Below, one piece after another: positions 1 through 8,723 of a DNA stretch of 64,000 bases. A model generated the notes under the pieces. It did no database searches, was not told the origin of the DNA, and saw nothing but the letters and a program-made list of their open reading frames with translations. Made by a program: the position numbers and the translations under genes. The DNA is taken from assembly GCA_964563545.1 (NCBI GenBank), contig CAZLXB010000004.1:1-64000 (forward strand), in the 5' to 3' direction. Positions within the stretch are counted from its first letter, which is position 1; each line of letters starts with the position of its first letter. This stretch comes from Casp-actino8 sp964563545. GTDB lineage: Bacteria > Actinomycetota > Acidimicrobiia > Acidimicrobiales > Ilumatobacteraceae.

Positions 1-51
1 TTAAGCACGCCGCCAGCGTTCGTCCTGAGCCAGGATCAAACTCTCCGTCAA
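1..51 (-). rRNA. rrs: 16S rRNA, 5' end only (truncated by window edge)
   Basis: On the minus strand the sequence contains the universal 16S 5' motif AGAGTTTGATCCTGGCTCAG (positions 25-44) followed by the usual GGACGAACGCTGGCGGCGTG. By analogy with E. coli numbering the mature 5' end is about 7 nt before AGAG, near position 51. The rest of the gene lies outside the window. The stretch is too short for taxonomy beyond being compatible with actinobacteria. The gene is co-oriented with tyrS about 420 nt upstream. Confidence 0.95.
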
Positions 52-281
52 GAACGTGCCCCGGGCCCGAAGGTCCGAGAAGCGTCCGTGGCGAGAGCGA
101 GACTCCACGAGGGGGAATACCCAAGTGTTGCCGAGTCCCGATCCGCTCGACCGGCTATGCCGGCCATTGATTTGTTTTGACGACCGGGCGAACCCGGCCA
201 TCGATGAATTGACAGACAGCCTCCAGCAACCCCGCGAGGGGCCACCGTGACTGCCCGCACTGGCGTTCAGTCTTCTCTTCC

Positions 282-293
282 GTTTTCAAGGAG
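282..293 (-). promoter_or_regulatory. boxA-like rRNA leader element
   Basis: The minus-strand sequence CTCCTTGAAAAC resembles the CTTTGAAAACT-type block common in rRNA leaders, where boxA loads the Nus antitermination complex. It sits between the rrn promoter and the 16S start, the expected position. The assignment rests on motif similarity only. Confidence 0.45.
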
Positions 294-382
294 CTGAAAG
301 CTCTGGCACGCAGGTCTCCCGAGGGATCACCTGGTGGTGCCGCCGCCCTCCGACCGTGAACGGCCTACAGGGGCGAGGGGCA

Positions 383-411
383 AATCTAGCGACCGGCCCC
401 GGGAGCGTCAA
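383..411 (-). promoter_or_regulatory. Strong rRNA operon promoter
   Basis: The minus strand shows a -35 TTGACG (406-411), a 17-bp spacer and a -10 TAGATT (383-388), close to the vegetative sigma consensus. It faces the 16S gene and would give a leader of about 325 nt. It is the best-matching promoter in the window, as expected for an rrn operon. Confidence 0.75.
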
Positions 412-455
412 CCTGCCCCGACGGGAATTTTCGGGACTTTTCCCGCCCCACGGCG

Positions 456-490
456 GTTCCCGAGTCGGGCTCGGTCAGTTCCCGAGTCGG
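456..490. repeat. 13-bp direct repeat spanning the tyrS 3' end
   Basis: GTTCCCGAGTCGG occurs at 456-468 and again at 478-490, 22 bp apart. The right copy lies in the last tyrS codons and the left copy is just past its stop, which suggests a small tandem duplication of the gene end. Confidence 0.6.
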
Positions 491-1737
491 ACCAAGTGGT
501 GCTGGGTCTTGCCTCGTCGAAGAAGAAGGTAGCGGCCGTGCAGTCGGGTGACATCGGCCAGTGACGTCGATTCGTCGATGACCGAACCATTGACGCGGAA
601 ACCCTTCTGTCCGAGCGTGCGTCGGGCGTCGCTGTTCGAGGTCGCGAGTCCGGTCGAGACGAGGAGTCCGATCACATCGACGAGCGCCGACGCGTCGCAC
701 ACGGAGTTGGGCACTTCACGCGCCACTGCGTCGAGCGCGGACGCCGATGCTTGCGAAGGATCGCCTCCGAAGAGGACATCGGCCGCTTCCGCCGCGGCCG
801 CTTCGGCTTCCACTCCATGCACCATCGCGGTGACGTCGTGCGCCAACGCTCGTTGCGCGACGCGCTTCTCGGGAGACGCACGATGCTCGGTCACGATCGC
901 CGAGACGTCATCGATCGGACGCAGAGTGAGCTGCATCAGGAAGCGCTCGACGTCTTCATCGGGCAACTGGATCCAGTACTGACGGAACTGATACGGGCTC
1001 GTCTTCTCCGGATCGAGCCACAGAGCTCCGTGCACCGACTTGCCCATCTTTTGTCCGTCACTTCGCGTGAGGAGCGGCCAGGTGAGTCCGAAAGCCGGGC
1101 GCGCGTGCCGACGGCGAATGAGTTCGATGCCAGCGGTGATGTTGCCCCACTGATCGGAGCCACCCATCTGCATCTCGACGTTCTGCGCATCGCAGAGGTA
1201 ACGGAAGTCGTTGGCCTGCAGGAGCATGTACGAGAACTCGGTGTAGGAGATTCCGTGCTCGCTCTCCATCCGCGCTCGCACCGACTCCTTTGCCACCATC
1301 TGGTTCACGGTGAAGTGCTTGCCGACGTCACGCAAGAAGTCGAGCGCGCTCATCGGTGCGGTCCAGTCGGCGTTGTCGACGAGGCGCGCCGCATGTGGGC
1401 CGTCGAAATCGAGAATCTTCTCGAGTTGGCGCTTCACACACGCGACGTTGTGCGAAAGAGTCTCTCGGTCGAGAAGGTTGCGCTCTTCACTGCGTCCACC
1501 CGGGTCGCCCACCATGCCGGTTGCGCCACCGGCGAGAACCACGGGATCGTGTCCGGCCAACTGGAACCGGCGCAGCATCACCTGACCGAGAAGGTTGCCC
1601 GCGTGCAGGGAATCGGCGGTCGGATCGAATCCCACGTACACGCTGATCGGCCCCGATTCGAGTCGGTCGGCGAGGGCGCGACGATCGGTCGAATCATGGA
1701 TGAGTCCGCGGGCGTCGAGATCGGCGAGCAACGACAT
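475..1737 (-). CDS. tyrS: Tyrosine--tRNA ligase
   Basis: Charges tRNA-Tyr with tyrosine in the cytoplasm (class Ic aminoacyl-tRNA synthetase). The protein is 420 aa, the usual bacterial length. The HIGH-equivalent is LHAGN near residue 45, within DPTADSLHAGN, and the KMSKS loop is present as QKMGKS. A C-terminal S4-like RNA-binding region follows (SDARRTLGQKGFRVNGS). The ATG at 1737 overlaps a possible upstream ATG of the divergent DUF2332 frame, but that gene probably starts later. The gene reads toward the rRNA operon; no strong terminator was seen between them. Confidence 0.97.
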   Translation of the reverse strand: MSLLADLDARGLIHDSTDRRALADRLESGPISVYVGFDPTADSLHAGNLLGQVMLRRFQLAGHDPVVLAGGATGMVGDPGGRSEERNLLDRETLSHNVACVKRQLEKILDFDGPHAARLVDNADWTAPMSALDFLRDVGKHFTVNQMVAKESVRARMESEHGISYTEFSYMLLQANDFRYLCDAQNVEMQMGGSDQWGNITAGIELIRRRHARPAFGLTWPLLTRSDGQKMGKSVHGALWLDPEKTSPYQFRQYWIQLPDEDVERFLMQLTLRPIDDVSAIVTEHRASPEKRVAQRALAHDVTAMVHGVEAEAAAAEAADVLFGGDPSQASASALDAVAREVPNSVCDASALVDVIGLLVSTGLATSNSDARRTLGQKGFRVNGSVIDESTSLADVTRLHGRYLLLRRGKTQHHLVRLGN

Positions 1738-1789
1738 GTCTCCATTCTCTCACCCCGACCACCGTGAGCAGGGGGATTATGGTGACGCC

Positions 1790-2824
1790 GTGGCGGACGT
1801 CCGCGAGACCCTGAAGATCCAAGCGGCAGCGTGTCGTCGCCTCGGTTCGATCCAGTATGCGGATCTCCTCGATGCCCTCGTCGACGATCACCGGCGCGGT
1901 GGGCCCATCGTCGAGTTGTTGGCCGGTCGTTCGGATCGACCTCTTCACGACGCACTCCCCTTGCGGCTGCTCGGAGCTCTTCACCATGCGGCTCTCGTCG
2001 GTCGCGCTCCCGAGTTGGCCGCACGTTTCCCGTCGTGTGGAGGCGACGGCGCTCCCATCGACCTCGACACCATGTATCGAGTCGTGGAACGTCAGCGCGA
2101 CGACATCGAGGACGGACTGCGTCGCGGAGTCCAGACGAACGAAGTCGGGCGTGCGGTGTGCCATCTGGCGATCGCGAACTGGCTGCCGACGATCGGCGTC
2201 GACGAGTTCGACTGGTGGGAAGTCGGAGCGAGTGCCGGACTCAACCTGTCGTTCGACCAGTACGCGGCCGACACCGGCCGTGGAGTGCTCGGCTGCGAGG
2301 GATCGACACTCACCTTCCCGTCGTCGACGTTCGTGACCACTCCTCCGGTGGGGATCAGCGCAAGATGCGCATCGCGTCGCGGCTGCGACCCCGAGCCGAT
2401 CGATCTCGAAACGGATGCCGTTCGTCTGGAGTCGTTCGTCTGGCCCGATCAGACCACGAGGCGGGCGCGCCTTCTCGCCGCTATTGCGATCACTCGACCC
2501 CTTCGGCACGTCATCGATCGCGCGAGCGCCGACGATTGGATCACCACGCGCTTGTCCGACCCATCCGTCCGGCCCGCCGTGATCTTTCACTCCATCGTGT
2601 GGCAGTACATGGCTCCCGAGGTGCAGACGAGATTCCGAGAGACGATCGCCGCCGCGGGTCGAGAAGGAAGGAGCATCGTGTGGGCGCGGATGGAGCCGGC
2701 TGGGGTGACCGCCGATCTACGAGCGGACGTCTGGTCGAACGGTGTCGTGTCACGACATCACCTCGCCGATGTCGGGTACCACGGCCAGGACTTCACCTGG
2801 CTCGGTCGGCGTCTCAGCGGCTGA
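1790..2824 (+). CDS. DUF2332 family protein
   Basis: Conserved actinobacterial-type protein of unknown function, 344 aa from the GTG at 1790. The family signature is visible as VGASAGLNLSFDQYA, and a C-terminal block WARMEP also fits DUF2332. The glycine-rich GASAGLNL could suggest a SAM-methyltransferase-like fold, but that is speculation. The frame is open further upstream, but those codons overlap tyrS antisense. The GTG at 1790 has an AGGGGG 14 nt before it, and the homologous part (ETLKIQAAACRRLGS) begins here. It is divergent from tyrS and converges with the thioesterase gene, overlapping it by 11 bp. Confidence 0.8.
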   Translation: MADVRETLKIQAAACRRLGSIQYADLLDALVDDHRRGGPIVELLAGRSDRPLHDALPLRLLGALHHAALVGRAPELAARFPSCGGDGAPIDLDTMYRVVERQRDDIEDGLRRGVQTNEVGRAVCHLAIANWLPTIGVDEFDWWEVGASAGLNLSFDQYAADTGRGVLGCEGSTLTFPSSTFVTTPPVGISARCASRRGCDPEPIDLETDAVRLESFVWPDQTTRRARLLAAIAITRPLRHVIDRASADDWITTRLSDPSVRPAVIFHSIVWQYMAPEVQTRFRETIAAAGREGRSIVWARMEPAGVTADLRADVWSNGVVSRHHLADVGYHGQDFTWLGRRLSG

Positions 2825-3227
2825 GGGCGACCTTCACGAGATCCGGGATCGGCGCCGGGCGCTGTGAAACGGGATCGATGCTCACGTAGGTGATGAGAGC
2901 CTCGAACTTCGTCTCCCCGGCGACCTCTCCGACGATCGCCACGTCGAAACTCGTGTTACCCCACCGGGCGACCCGGGCCTCGGCGTCGATCGTGTCGCCG
3001 AAACGCACCGGGCTCGTCCAGGTGAGTTCGGTCTTTTTCAACATGAAGTCGAAGCCGATCGCATGGAGATCGGTGGTCGTTCCGGCGGCACGGAGTTCGT
3101 CGGCCAGCGCGACCCGCGTCCACGAGTCGACGACGTCGTCGCAATACACGAAATAGTTCGCGTTGAACACCACCCGCTGCATGTCGCATTCGCCGTAGCG
3201 AACCCGAATGGATTGGCGGTAGCCCAT
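2814..3227 (-). CDS. Acyl-CoA thioesterase, 4HBT hotdog family
   Basis: A 137-aa single hotdog-fold protein, likely hydrolysing acyl-CoA thioesters. The N-terminus RVRYGECDMQRVVFNANYFVYCDD is the 4-hydroxybenzoyl-CoA thioesterase pattern (R-Y-x-E-x-D, then an N-Y/H-x-x-Y active-site helix). The substrate cannot be told from sequence. The ATG at 3227 is 2 nt after the marC stop, so it is the last gene of the arginine/marC transcription unit. The downstream end overlaps the convergent DUF2332 gene. Confidence 0.85.
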   Translation of the reverse strand: MGYRQSIRVRYGECDMQRVVFNANYFVYCDDVVDSWTRVALADELRAAGTTTDLHAIGFDFMLKKTELTWTSPVRFGDTIDAEARVARWGNTSFDVAIVGEVAGETKFEALITYVSIDPVSQRPAPIPDLVKVALSR

Positions 3228-3229
3228 GT

Positions 3230-3862
3230 TCAGTTCGACTCGATCGCCTTGGTCACGAACTCGGTGACTCCATTGGCGATCGACTGCACGGCCACGGCGG
3301 CGAGGATCATTCCGGCCACCCGGGCGAGAAGCAGGATGCCGGTCGGGCGCAACACCCGTTGCAGGAATCCGCTGAATCGCAAGGCGACCAGCGACACGAA
3401 CAACGCCACGGCGATACCAGCCAGGACCGTGAGCCACTCACCGGCTCCCTCGGTGCGACTGAAAAAGACGATCGTGGCGACGATGGAGCCGGGACCGGCG
3501 AGCAGTGGGGTGCCGAGCGGAACCATGGCGATCGAGGTGCGCTGCTCGGGCGTTGCCTCCGCGTAACCGTCCTCCCCCGTGCCCCGGCCGTAGAGCAGCT
3601 GAAGCGCAACGAGGAGCAACAAGAGCCCACCGGATACCTGCAGTGCCGGAACCGACACCTTGAGGTAGTCGAGAACGGTCTGTCCGAAGAGGGCGAAAAT
3701 GGAGATGACGAGGAAGGCCGTCGCCGTGGCGAGATACGCCGCACGATGCCGCTCCTTGTTCGACAGTCGTCGCGTGACGGCGAGGAAGATCGGGGTGTTG
3801 CCCGGCGGATCGAGGATGACGAGCATCGTCACCACGACCTCGCCGAAGAGACGCGAATTCAC
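3230..3862 (-). CDS. MarC/SnatA family integral membrane protein
   Basis: A 210-aa membrane protein with about six hydrophobic segments. The signatures LVILDPPGNTPIFLAVT (helix 1) and AGPGSIVATIVF (middle) are typical of MarC (UPF0056). MarC itself has no proven role, but the archaeal member SnatA transports neutral amino acids. It starts at GTG 3862, which overlaps the argH stop as GTGA, so it is probably translated with the arginine operon. That context makes an amino-acid import or export role a reasonable inference, not a demonstration. Confidence 0.88.
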   Translation of the reverse strand: MNSRLFGEVVVTMLVILDPPGNTPIFLAVTRRLSNKERHRAAYLATATAFLVISIFALFGQTVLDYLKVSVPALQVSGGLLLLLVALQLLYGRGTGEDGYAEATPEQRTSIAMVPLGTPLLAGPGSIVATIVFFSRTEGAGEWLTVLAGIAVALFVSLVALRFSGFLQRVLRPTGILLLARVAGMILAAVAVQSIANGVTEFVTKAIESN

Positions 3863-5253
3863 TGCTGCGCCCAGGCTTTCATGGCCGCTTGGAGGCGGAG
3901 CATCTGCTCGGCCACCGGCTTGGGTCCGGCCCCACCACGCGTGGTGCGTCGACGCACACCGACACCAGGGGCGACGAGGGCGGCGGCTTTCTCGCCGAGC
4001 ATCGGTTCGGCGCGCACGAGATCGACGAGAGATCCCTCCCCGGCGAGCGAACGACGTACGAGCGCGCCGACGATCGCGTGCGCATCGCGGAATGGGGTAC
4101 CCCCCTGCACGAGGAACTCGGCGAGGTCGGTTGCGGCCATGACTGGCGCGTCGGCCGCCGCCTGCATGCGACCCGGCACGAAGCGCGCGGTGGCGATCAT
4201 TCCGGTGAGCGCCGAGAGGGCCAGCGAGACCTGATCGACCGCATCGAACAACGGCTCCTTGTCCTCCTGCAGATCGCGGTTGTAGGCCAACGGCAAGCCC
4301 TTGAGGACGACGAGTAGGCCCGTGAGCGACCCCACGACTCGGCCTGTCTTGCCCCGCGCGAGTTCGGCGATATCGGCGTTCTTCTTCTGCGGGAGCATGG
4401 ACGACCCGGTGGCGTACGCATCGTCCAGCACCGCGAATCCGAATTCCTCGCTCGTCCACAACACCCACTCTTCTCCCAAGCGGGACAGATGAACGGCGGT
4501 GAGCGACAACGCGAAGAGGATCTCGGCCACGAAATCACGGTCGCTCACGGCATCGAGCGAGTTGTCGAAGGCCTTTTGGAAACCCAGGTCGGCGGCCGTG
4601 AACTCGGGATCGAGTGGTAACGACGAACCGGCGAGAGCACCCGCACCGAGGGGTGACACGTCGAGTCGCCGACCGGCGTCGTGCAGACGCTCGATGTCGC
4701 GCCCGAACGACCAACAATGGGCCATCAGATGATGGGCAAGCAGAACCGGCTGCGCGCGTTGGACATGCGTGTAACCCGGCAGGTACAGACCGTCGTCGCC
4801 GACACCGGCCTCCTTGGCGCGGGCGAGTAGCACCTCTTGCAGCGAGACGATCCGGGCGACGATCTCGGGGATCGTCCGCTTGCACCAGAGACGAAGTCCA
4901 GTGACCGATTGATCGTTGCGGCTCCGGCCGGTGTGGAGCTTCGCTCCGGCCGATCCGGCGATCTCGGTCACTCGTCGTTCGACGGCGGTGTGGATGTCTT
5001 CATCGGAGTCGACGAAAACGAAATCTCCCGCCGCCATCTCCTCTTCGACCCGGGTCAGAGCGGCCAGAATCGCGTCGCCCTCGTTCGACGAGATGATGCC
5101 CGCGTGTGCGAGTCCACGAACGTGCGACTTCGAACAGGCGATGTCTTCGCGCCACAGACGGCGGTCAAAGGGCAGACTCGCGGTGTACGCCATCAGTTCG
5201 TCGGCCGGACCGGACGCGAAACGACCATGCCAGAGAGTCTTGCCGTCGCTCAC
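3859..5253 (-). CDS. argH: Argininosuccinate lyase
   Basis: Last step of arginine synthesis: argininosuccinate to arginine plus fumarate. The protein is 464 aa, the standard length. The superfamily signature is GSSMLPQKKNADIAEL, with the catalytic serine in this flexible loop, and HTGRSRNDQ is present upstream. It starts at GTG 5253, overlapping the argR stop as GTGA. argG, its usual partner upstream, is not in this operon. Confidence 0.97.
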   Translation of the reverse strand: MSDGKTLWHGRFASGPADELMAYTASLPFDRRLWREDIACSKSHVRGLAHAGIISSNEGDAILAALTRVEEEMAAGDFVFVDSDEDIHTAVERRVTEIAGSAGAKLHTGRSRNDQSVTGLRLWCKRTIPEIVARIVSLQEVLLARAKEAGVGDDGLYLPGYTHVQRAQPVLLAHHLMAHCWSFGRDIERLHDAGRRLDVSPLGAGALAGSSLPLDPEFTAADLGFQKAFDNSLDAVSDRDFVAEILFALSLTAVHLSRLGEEWVLWTSEEFGFAVLDDAYATGSSMLPQKKNADIAELARGKTGRVVGSLTGLLVVLKGLPLAYNRDLQEDKEPLFDAVDQVSLALSALTGMIATARFVPGRMQAAADAPVMAATDLAEFLVQGGTPFRDAHAIVGALVRRSLAGEGSLVDLVRAEPMLGEKAAALVAPGVGVRRRTTRGGAGPKPVAEQMLRLQAAMKAWAQQ

Positions 5254-5738
5254 CGTCCACCGCCTCTGCTCGCCGCGATTCCCGACAACTCCCGTAGATG
5301 AGCGGCGAGTTTGGATCCTCCGATGGCCTCATCGGCGATGCAAAAGATCGTGTCGTCACCGGCCACCGTTCCGATGAGACCCTTGAGTCCACTGCGATCG
5401 AGCGCGGATGCAACGACGTGGGCACATCCCGGGGGCGTGCGTACGACGACCATCGGTCCACTGCTCTTGACTTCGGCCACCCACTCGCCCATCACCCGAC
5501 GAAGTTGATCCTCGGGCGCGAGCCGCGCCGGCGCGAACTCGGGTATCGCGTAGACCGATTCACCACCGGGCACGCGCACCTTCACGGCCCCGAGATCCTC
5601 GAGGTCTCGCGACACCGTCGCCTGAGTGGCCACGATTCCCGACTTGCCCAACAACTTCACGAGTTGGGGCTGATTGGTCACGGAGTGTTTGCCGATGAGT
5701 TCGGCGATCTTCTGCTGACGTTGGGTCTTGGCGGCCAT
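5250..5738 (-). CDS. argR: Arginine repressor
   Basis: Arginine-sensing hexameric repressor/activator binding ARG boxes. The 162-aa protein has an N-terminal winged helix (about residues 5-75, with a TQATVSRDLEDLG recognition helix) and a C-terminal oligomerisation/arginine-binding domain (GLIGTVAGDDTIFCI). The ATG at 5738 overlaps the argF stop as TGATG. Its likely targets in this window are the tandem boxes upstream of argC and of carA. Confidence 0.97.
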   Translation of the reverse strand: MAAKTQRQQKIAELIGKHSVTNQPQLVKLLGKSGIVATQATVSRDLEDLGAVKVRVPGGESVYAIPEFAPARLAPEDQLRRVMGEWVAEVKSSGPMVVVRTPPGCAHVVASALDRSGLKGLIGTVAGDDTIFCIADEAIGGSKLAAHLRELSGIAASRGGGR

Positions 5739-6634
5739 CACCGAACTCCCATCAGATAGGCCAGAGCGCCACGCGCCGAATGCAAGCGGTTGTGTCCCTG
5801 GCGAATGACACGACTCGACGGCCCGTCGATCACCGCCGCCGCGACCTCGAGACCCCGATAGGCGGGCAAGCAATGCATGAAGATCGCCCCGGAAGCGGCC
5901 CGGGCCATCAACTCGGGCGTGACCGTGTAACGCCCGAAGATCCGGATGCGTTCGGCTTTCTCCGACTCCTGCCCCATCGACACCCACGTATCGGTGTGCA
6001 CCGCGTGCGCACCATGCACCGCATCGACCGGGTCGGTCGATGCCTGAACGGAACGCGCACCCAATGACGTGAACCGGGCGATCTCGCCGTCGCTCACCTG
6101 ATAACCCGCCGGACCGGCGAACCGTAGGTGGGCACCGAGAATCGAGCAGACCTCGCCGAGTGAACGAGCGACGTTGTTGTAGTCACCGACCCAGGCGACG
6201 ATTCGATCTTCGAGAGTGCCGAACTCCTCGACCATCGTGAGCGCGTCGGCCAATCCCTGCAGCGGGTGCGAATGGTCGGAGAGCATGTTGACGACCGGCA
6301 CGTCACACACGTTTGCGAGACGTTCGACCACCGAGTGCGAGAACACGCGGGCGGCGACAACCGCGTGATACCCGGCGAGGATGCGACCGATGTCCTCGAC
6401 CGGTTCACGCGTATCGAAGCCGACTTCTTCGCCGCGTGTGTACACGGGGTGCCCACCGAGTTCGACCACTGCGATCTCCATGCTGTGACGGGTCCGGTTG
6501 GAGGGTTTTTCGAAGATGAGCGCAGCTCCGCGTCCGTCGAGGGGACGACCGAGTGAAGCCACCGGACGACGCGCGAGATCGAGGACCGCCCCCACTCCTT
6601 GCGCGCCGAGGTCAGTGATGTCGAGGAGATTCAC
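5738..6634 (-). CDS. argF: Ornithine carbamoyltransferase
   Basis: Makes citrulline from ornithine and carbamoyl phosphate. The 298-aa protein carries the carbamoyl-phosphate loop EKPSNRTRHSME (the S-x-R-T-R motif) and the ornithine-side HCLPAYRG. Start is GTG 6634, overlapping argD as GTGA. It depends on carbamoyl phosphate from carAB at about 28.4-32.8 kb, which carries a similar ArgR-type operator. Confidence 0.96.
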   Translation of the reverse strand: MNLLDITDLGAQGVGAVLDLARRPVASLGRPLDGRGAALIFEKPSNRTRHSMEIAVVELGGHPVYTRGEEVGFDTREPVEDIGRILAGYHAVVAARVFSHSVVERLANVCDVPVVNMLSDHSHPLQGLADALTMVEEFGTLEDRIVAWVGDYNNVARSLGEVCSILGAHLRFAGPAGYQVSDGEIARFTSLGARSVQASTDPVDAVHGAHAVHTDTWVSMGQESEKAERIRIFGRYTVTPELMARAASGAIFMHCLPAYRGLEVAAAVIDGPSSRVIRQGHNRLHSARGALAYLMGVR

Positions 6635-7833
6635 GCTCCGACTCCTTCGGCGAGGACTCCCGCGATGATCGCCACGGCTTCGTCGATCTGCTCGATCGTG
6701 GTGGTGATGGGTGGAGCGAGGCGTAACGACGTGGCATTGACCGCGTTGGTGACGAGGCCGCGCTCGAGCAGAGCGGTGAACACCGCTCTGGCATCCCGGC
6801 CCGGGCCCAGTTCGGCGGCCCGCAACAGACCCTGACCACGGACGGTCACGACTCCGTCGACGGCGGTGAGCTTCCGGGCGAGATATTCGCCCTTCTCATG
6901 CGCAAGTTTCGGGGCGTCGATGCGCCGCATCTCGGCGATGACGGCCGAGATCGCCGCTCCGGCCAGAGCCGTACCGCTGTACGTGGAACCGTGGTCGCCC
7001 GGTTGGAACACCGCGGCGACCTCACGGCGGGCCCACGCCGCGCCCACCGGGAATCCGTTGCCGATTCCCTTGGCCATCGTCACGACATCGGGCGCGATAC
7101 CGGCGTGCTGGAAACCGAACCAGTGTCCGGTACGTGCGAATCCGGTCTGGACTTCGTCGATCATCATGAGGAGACCGCGCTCGTCGCACAGTCGACGAAT
7201 ACCCCGCAAGTATTCGGGTGAGGCCGGAATGACACCGCCCTCACCTTGCACCGTCTCGATGAGAACGGCGGCGACCGATGGATCGATGGCCGCTTCGAGC
7301 GATTCGAGATCGCCGTAGGGAACGTGTCGGAAGCCTTCGGGCATCGGCTGGAAGGGTTCGTGCTTGGCCGGCTGTCCGGTGGCGGCGAGCGCGGCCAGGG
7401 TGCGCCCGTGGAAACTTCCGAGCGCACTCACCACCGCGAACCGCCCTCGCCCGCCGAACTTGCGCGCGAGTTTGATCGCGACTTCGTTCGCCTCGGCGCC
7501 GCTGTTGCACAAGAAGACCTGCCCGTGCCGACCACTCGCCTCGAACAACAATTCGTTGAGCGCGACTGCGGCCTTGGTAGCCGCCGGGTTGGCGAAGAAA
7601 TTGCTCACGTGCGACAAGGTGTTGATCTGTTGCGTGACGGCGGCGGCGATCGCCGGATTGCTGTGTCCGAGGGATACCACGGCGATACCGGACAGAAAAT
7701 CGAGATAGCGCTTGCCGTCCACGTCCCAGAGTTCGGTCCCGAGTCCGCGTTCGAACATCACGGCCGGCGCGCCGAAGACCGGCATGAACGGGCAGTGATC
7801 GATTCCGGTGGTGGCGAACTGGTGACTGCTCAC
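6631..7833 (-). CDS. argD: Acetylornithine aminotransferase
   Basis: PLP-dependent class III transaminase converting N-acetylglutamate semialdehyde to N-acetylornithine. The 400-aa protein has the PLP-lysine region MIDEVQTGFARTG followed by MAKGIGNGFPVGA (Schiff-base lysine in AKG). Start is GTG 7833, overlapping argB as GTGA. It could also act in lysine synthesis, as in other bacteria. Confidence 0.95.
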   Translation of the reverse strand: MSSHQFATTGIDHCPFMPVFGAPAVMFERGLGTELWDVDGKRYLDFLSGIAVVSLGHSNPAIAAAVTQQINTLSHVSNFFANPAATKAAVALNELLFEASGRHGQVFLCNSGAEANEVAIKLARKFGGRGRFAVVSALGSFHGRTLAALAATGQPAKHEPFQPMPEGFRHVPYGDLESLEAAIDPSVAAVLIETVQGEGGVIPASPEYLRGIRRLCDERGLLMMIDEVQTGFARTGHWFGFQHAGIAPDVVTMAKGIGNGFPVGAAWARREVAAVFQPGDHGSTYSGTALAGAAISAVIAEMRRIDAPKLAHEKGEYLARKLTAVDGVVTVRGQGLLRAAELGPGRDARAVFTALLERGLVTNAVNATSLRLAPPITTTIEQIDEAVAIIAGVLAEGVGA

Positions 7834-8723
7834 GACTTACCCTCCGAGCGCTTGAAGGTGGACTCCACCATGGTCCCGACTCCCGCATCGGTGAAGAGTT
7901 CGAGGAGCAGGACGTGCGGGATACGTCCATCGAGGATGTGCGCCCGCTTCACGCCGTTGCGGACGGCGTGCACACAGCTCTCGACCTTGGGGATCATCCC
8001 ACCGGCGATCGTGCCATCGGCCATGAGTGCATCGAGTTCGTCCGGATTGGTCTGCCGAATGAGACTCGACGGGTCGTCCACCTTGCGGCGCAGACCTTCG
8101 ATGTCGGTGAGGTACACGAGCTTCTCGGCTCCGAGAGCCTCAGCGATCGCTCCGGCCACGGTGTCGGCGTTGATGTTGTAGGGCTGCCCCTCGGCATCGG
8201 TGCCGATGGTGGCCACGACGGGCACGAACTCGTCGTCGAGCAGGCCGGTGAGGATTCCTGGATTGATGCGCTTCACATCGCCCACGAATCCGAGCTCGGG
8301 ATCGCGTGCCTCGGCGGTGATGAGCGACGCATCCTCACCGCTCACACCCACGGCGAAGCGGCCGTGCACGTTGATGGCGGCGACGATCTGTGGATTCACC
8401 TGACCGATGAGGACCATGCGCGCGATGTCGACGGTTTCGGCGTCGGTCACGCGCAAGCCGTTGCGGAACTCGGTGGTCTTGCCCAGCCGGTTCATGAGAT
8501 CGCTGATCTGCGGACCACCACCGTGAACGACGACCGGCCGCAGGCCGACGAGGCGCATGAGGACGATGTCCTGCGCGAAGAGAGCCAGGGCGTCGCTTTC
8601 GGTGGCACCGGCGAGTGCATTGCCGCCGTACTTGACGACGACGACCTTGCCGGCGAACCGACGGATATAGGGCAACGCCTCGACGAGGACATCGGCGCGC
8701 TGGAGCGGATCGATGCCGGCCAT
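7830..8723 (-). CDS. argB: Acetylglutamate kinase
   Basis: Phosphorylates N-acetylglutamate, the usual arginine-feedback step. The 297-aa protein has the amino-acid-kinase motifs VVVKYGGNA near residue 29, VHGGGPQI near 66, and INADTVAGAIAEAL near 184. The N-terminal extension (LVEALPYIRRF) is the type found in arginine-sensitive hexameric enzymes. ATG 8723 overlaps the argC stop as TGATG; there is no argJ between them. Confidence 0.96.
   Translation of the reverse strand: MAGIDPLQRADVLVEALPYIRRFAGKVVVVKYGGNALAGATESDALALFAQDIVLMRLVGLRPVVVHGGGPQISDLMNRLGKTTEFRNGLRVTDAETVDIARMVLIGQVNPQIVAAINVHGRFAVGVSGEDASLITAEARDPELGFVGDVKRINPGILTGLLDDEFVPVVATIGTDAEGQPYNINADTVAGAIAEALGAEKLVYLTDIEGLRRKVDDPSSLIRQTNPDELDALMADGTIAGGMIPKVESCVHAVRNGVKRAHILDGRIPHVLLLELFTDAGVGTMVESTFKRSEGKS

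Larger units (their letters stand above)
52..474 (-). other. Intergenic rrn promoter and leader region between tyrS and 16S rRNA
   Basis: This is the only non-coding stretch over 300 nt in the window. On the minus strand it contains, in order, a short duplicated sequence overlapping the tyrS stop, a small hairpin, a strong sigma-70-type promoter (383-411), a boxA-like leader element (282-293) and the untranslated 16S leader. No tRNA or convincing ORF was seen. Confidence 0.8.

Noticed and set aside
421..445. Intrinsic terminator after tyrS
   Set aside because: CGGGA/TCCCG and CGGGAA/TTCCCG pairings exist but are short and followed only by AAAATT, so termination is not convincing.
1595..1789. 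Longer N-terminus of the DUF2332 protein
   Set aside because: The extra codons lie antisense in tyrS and do not look like the family; GTG 1790 matches the start of the homologous part.
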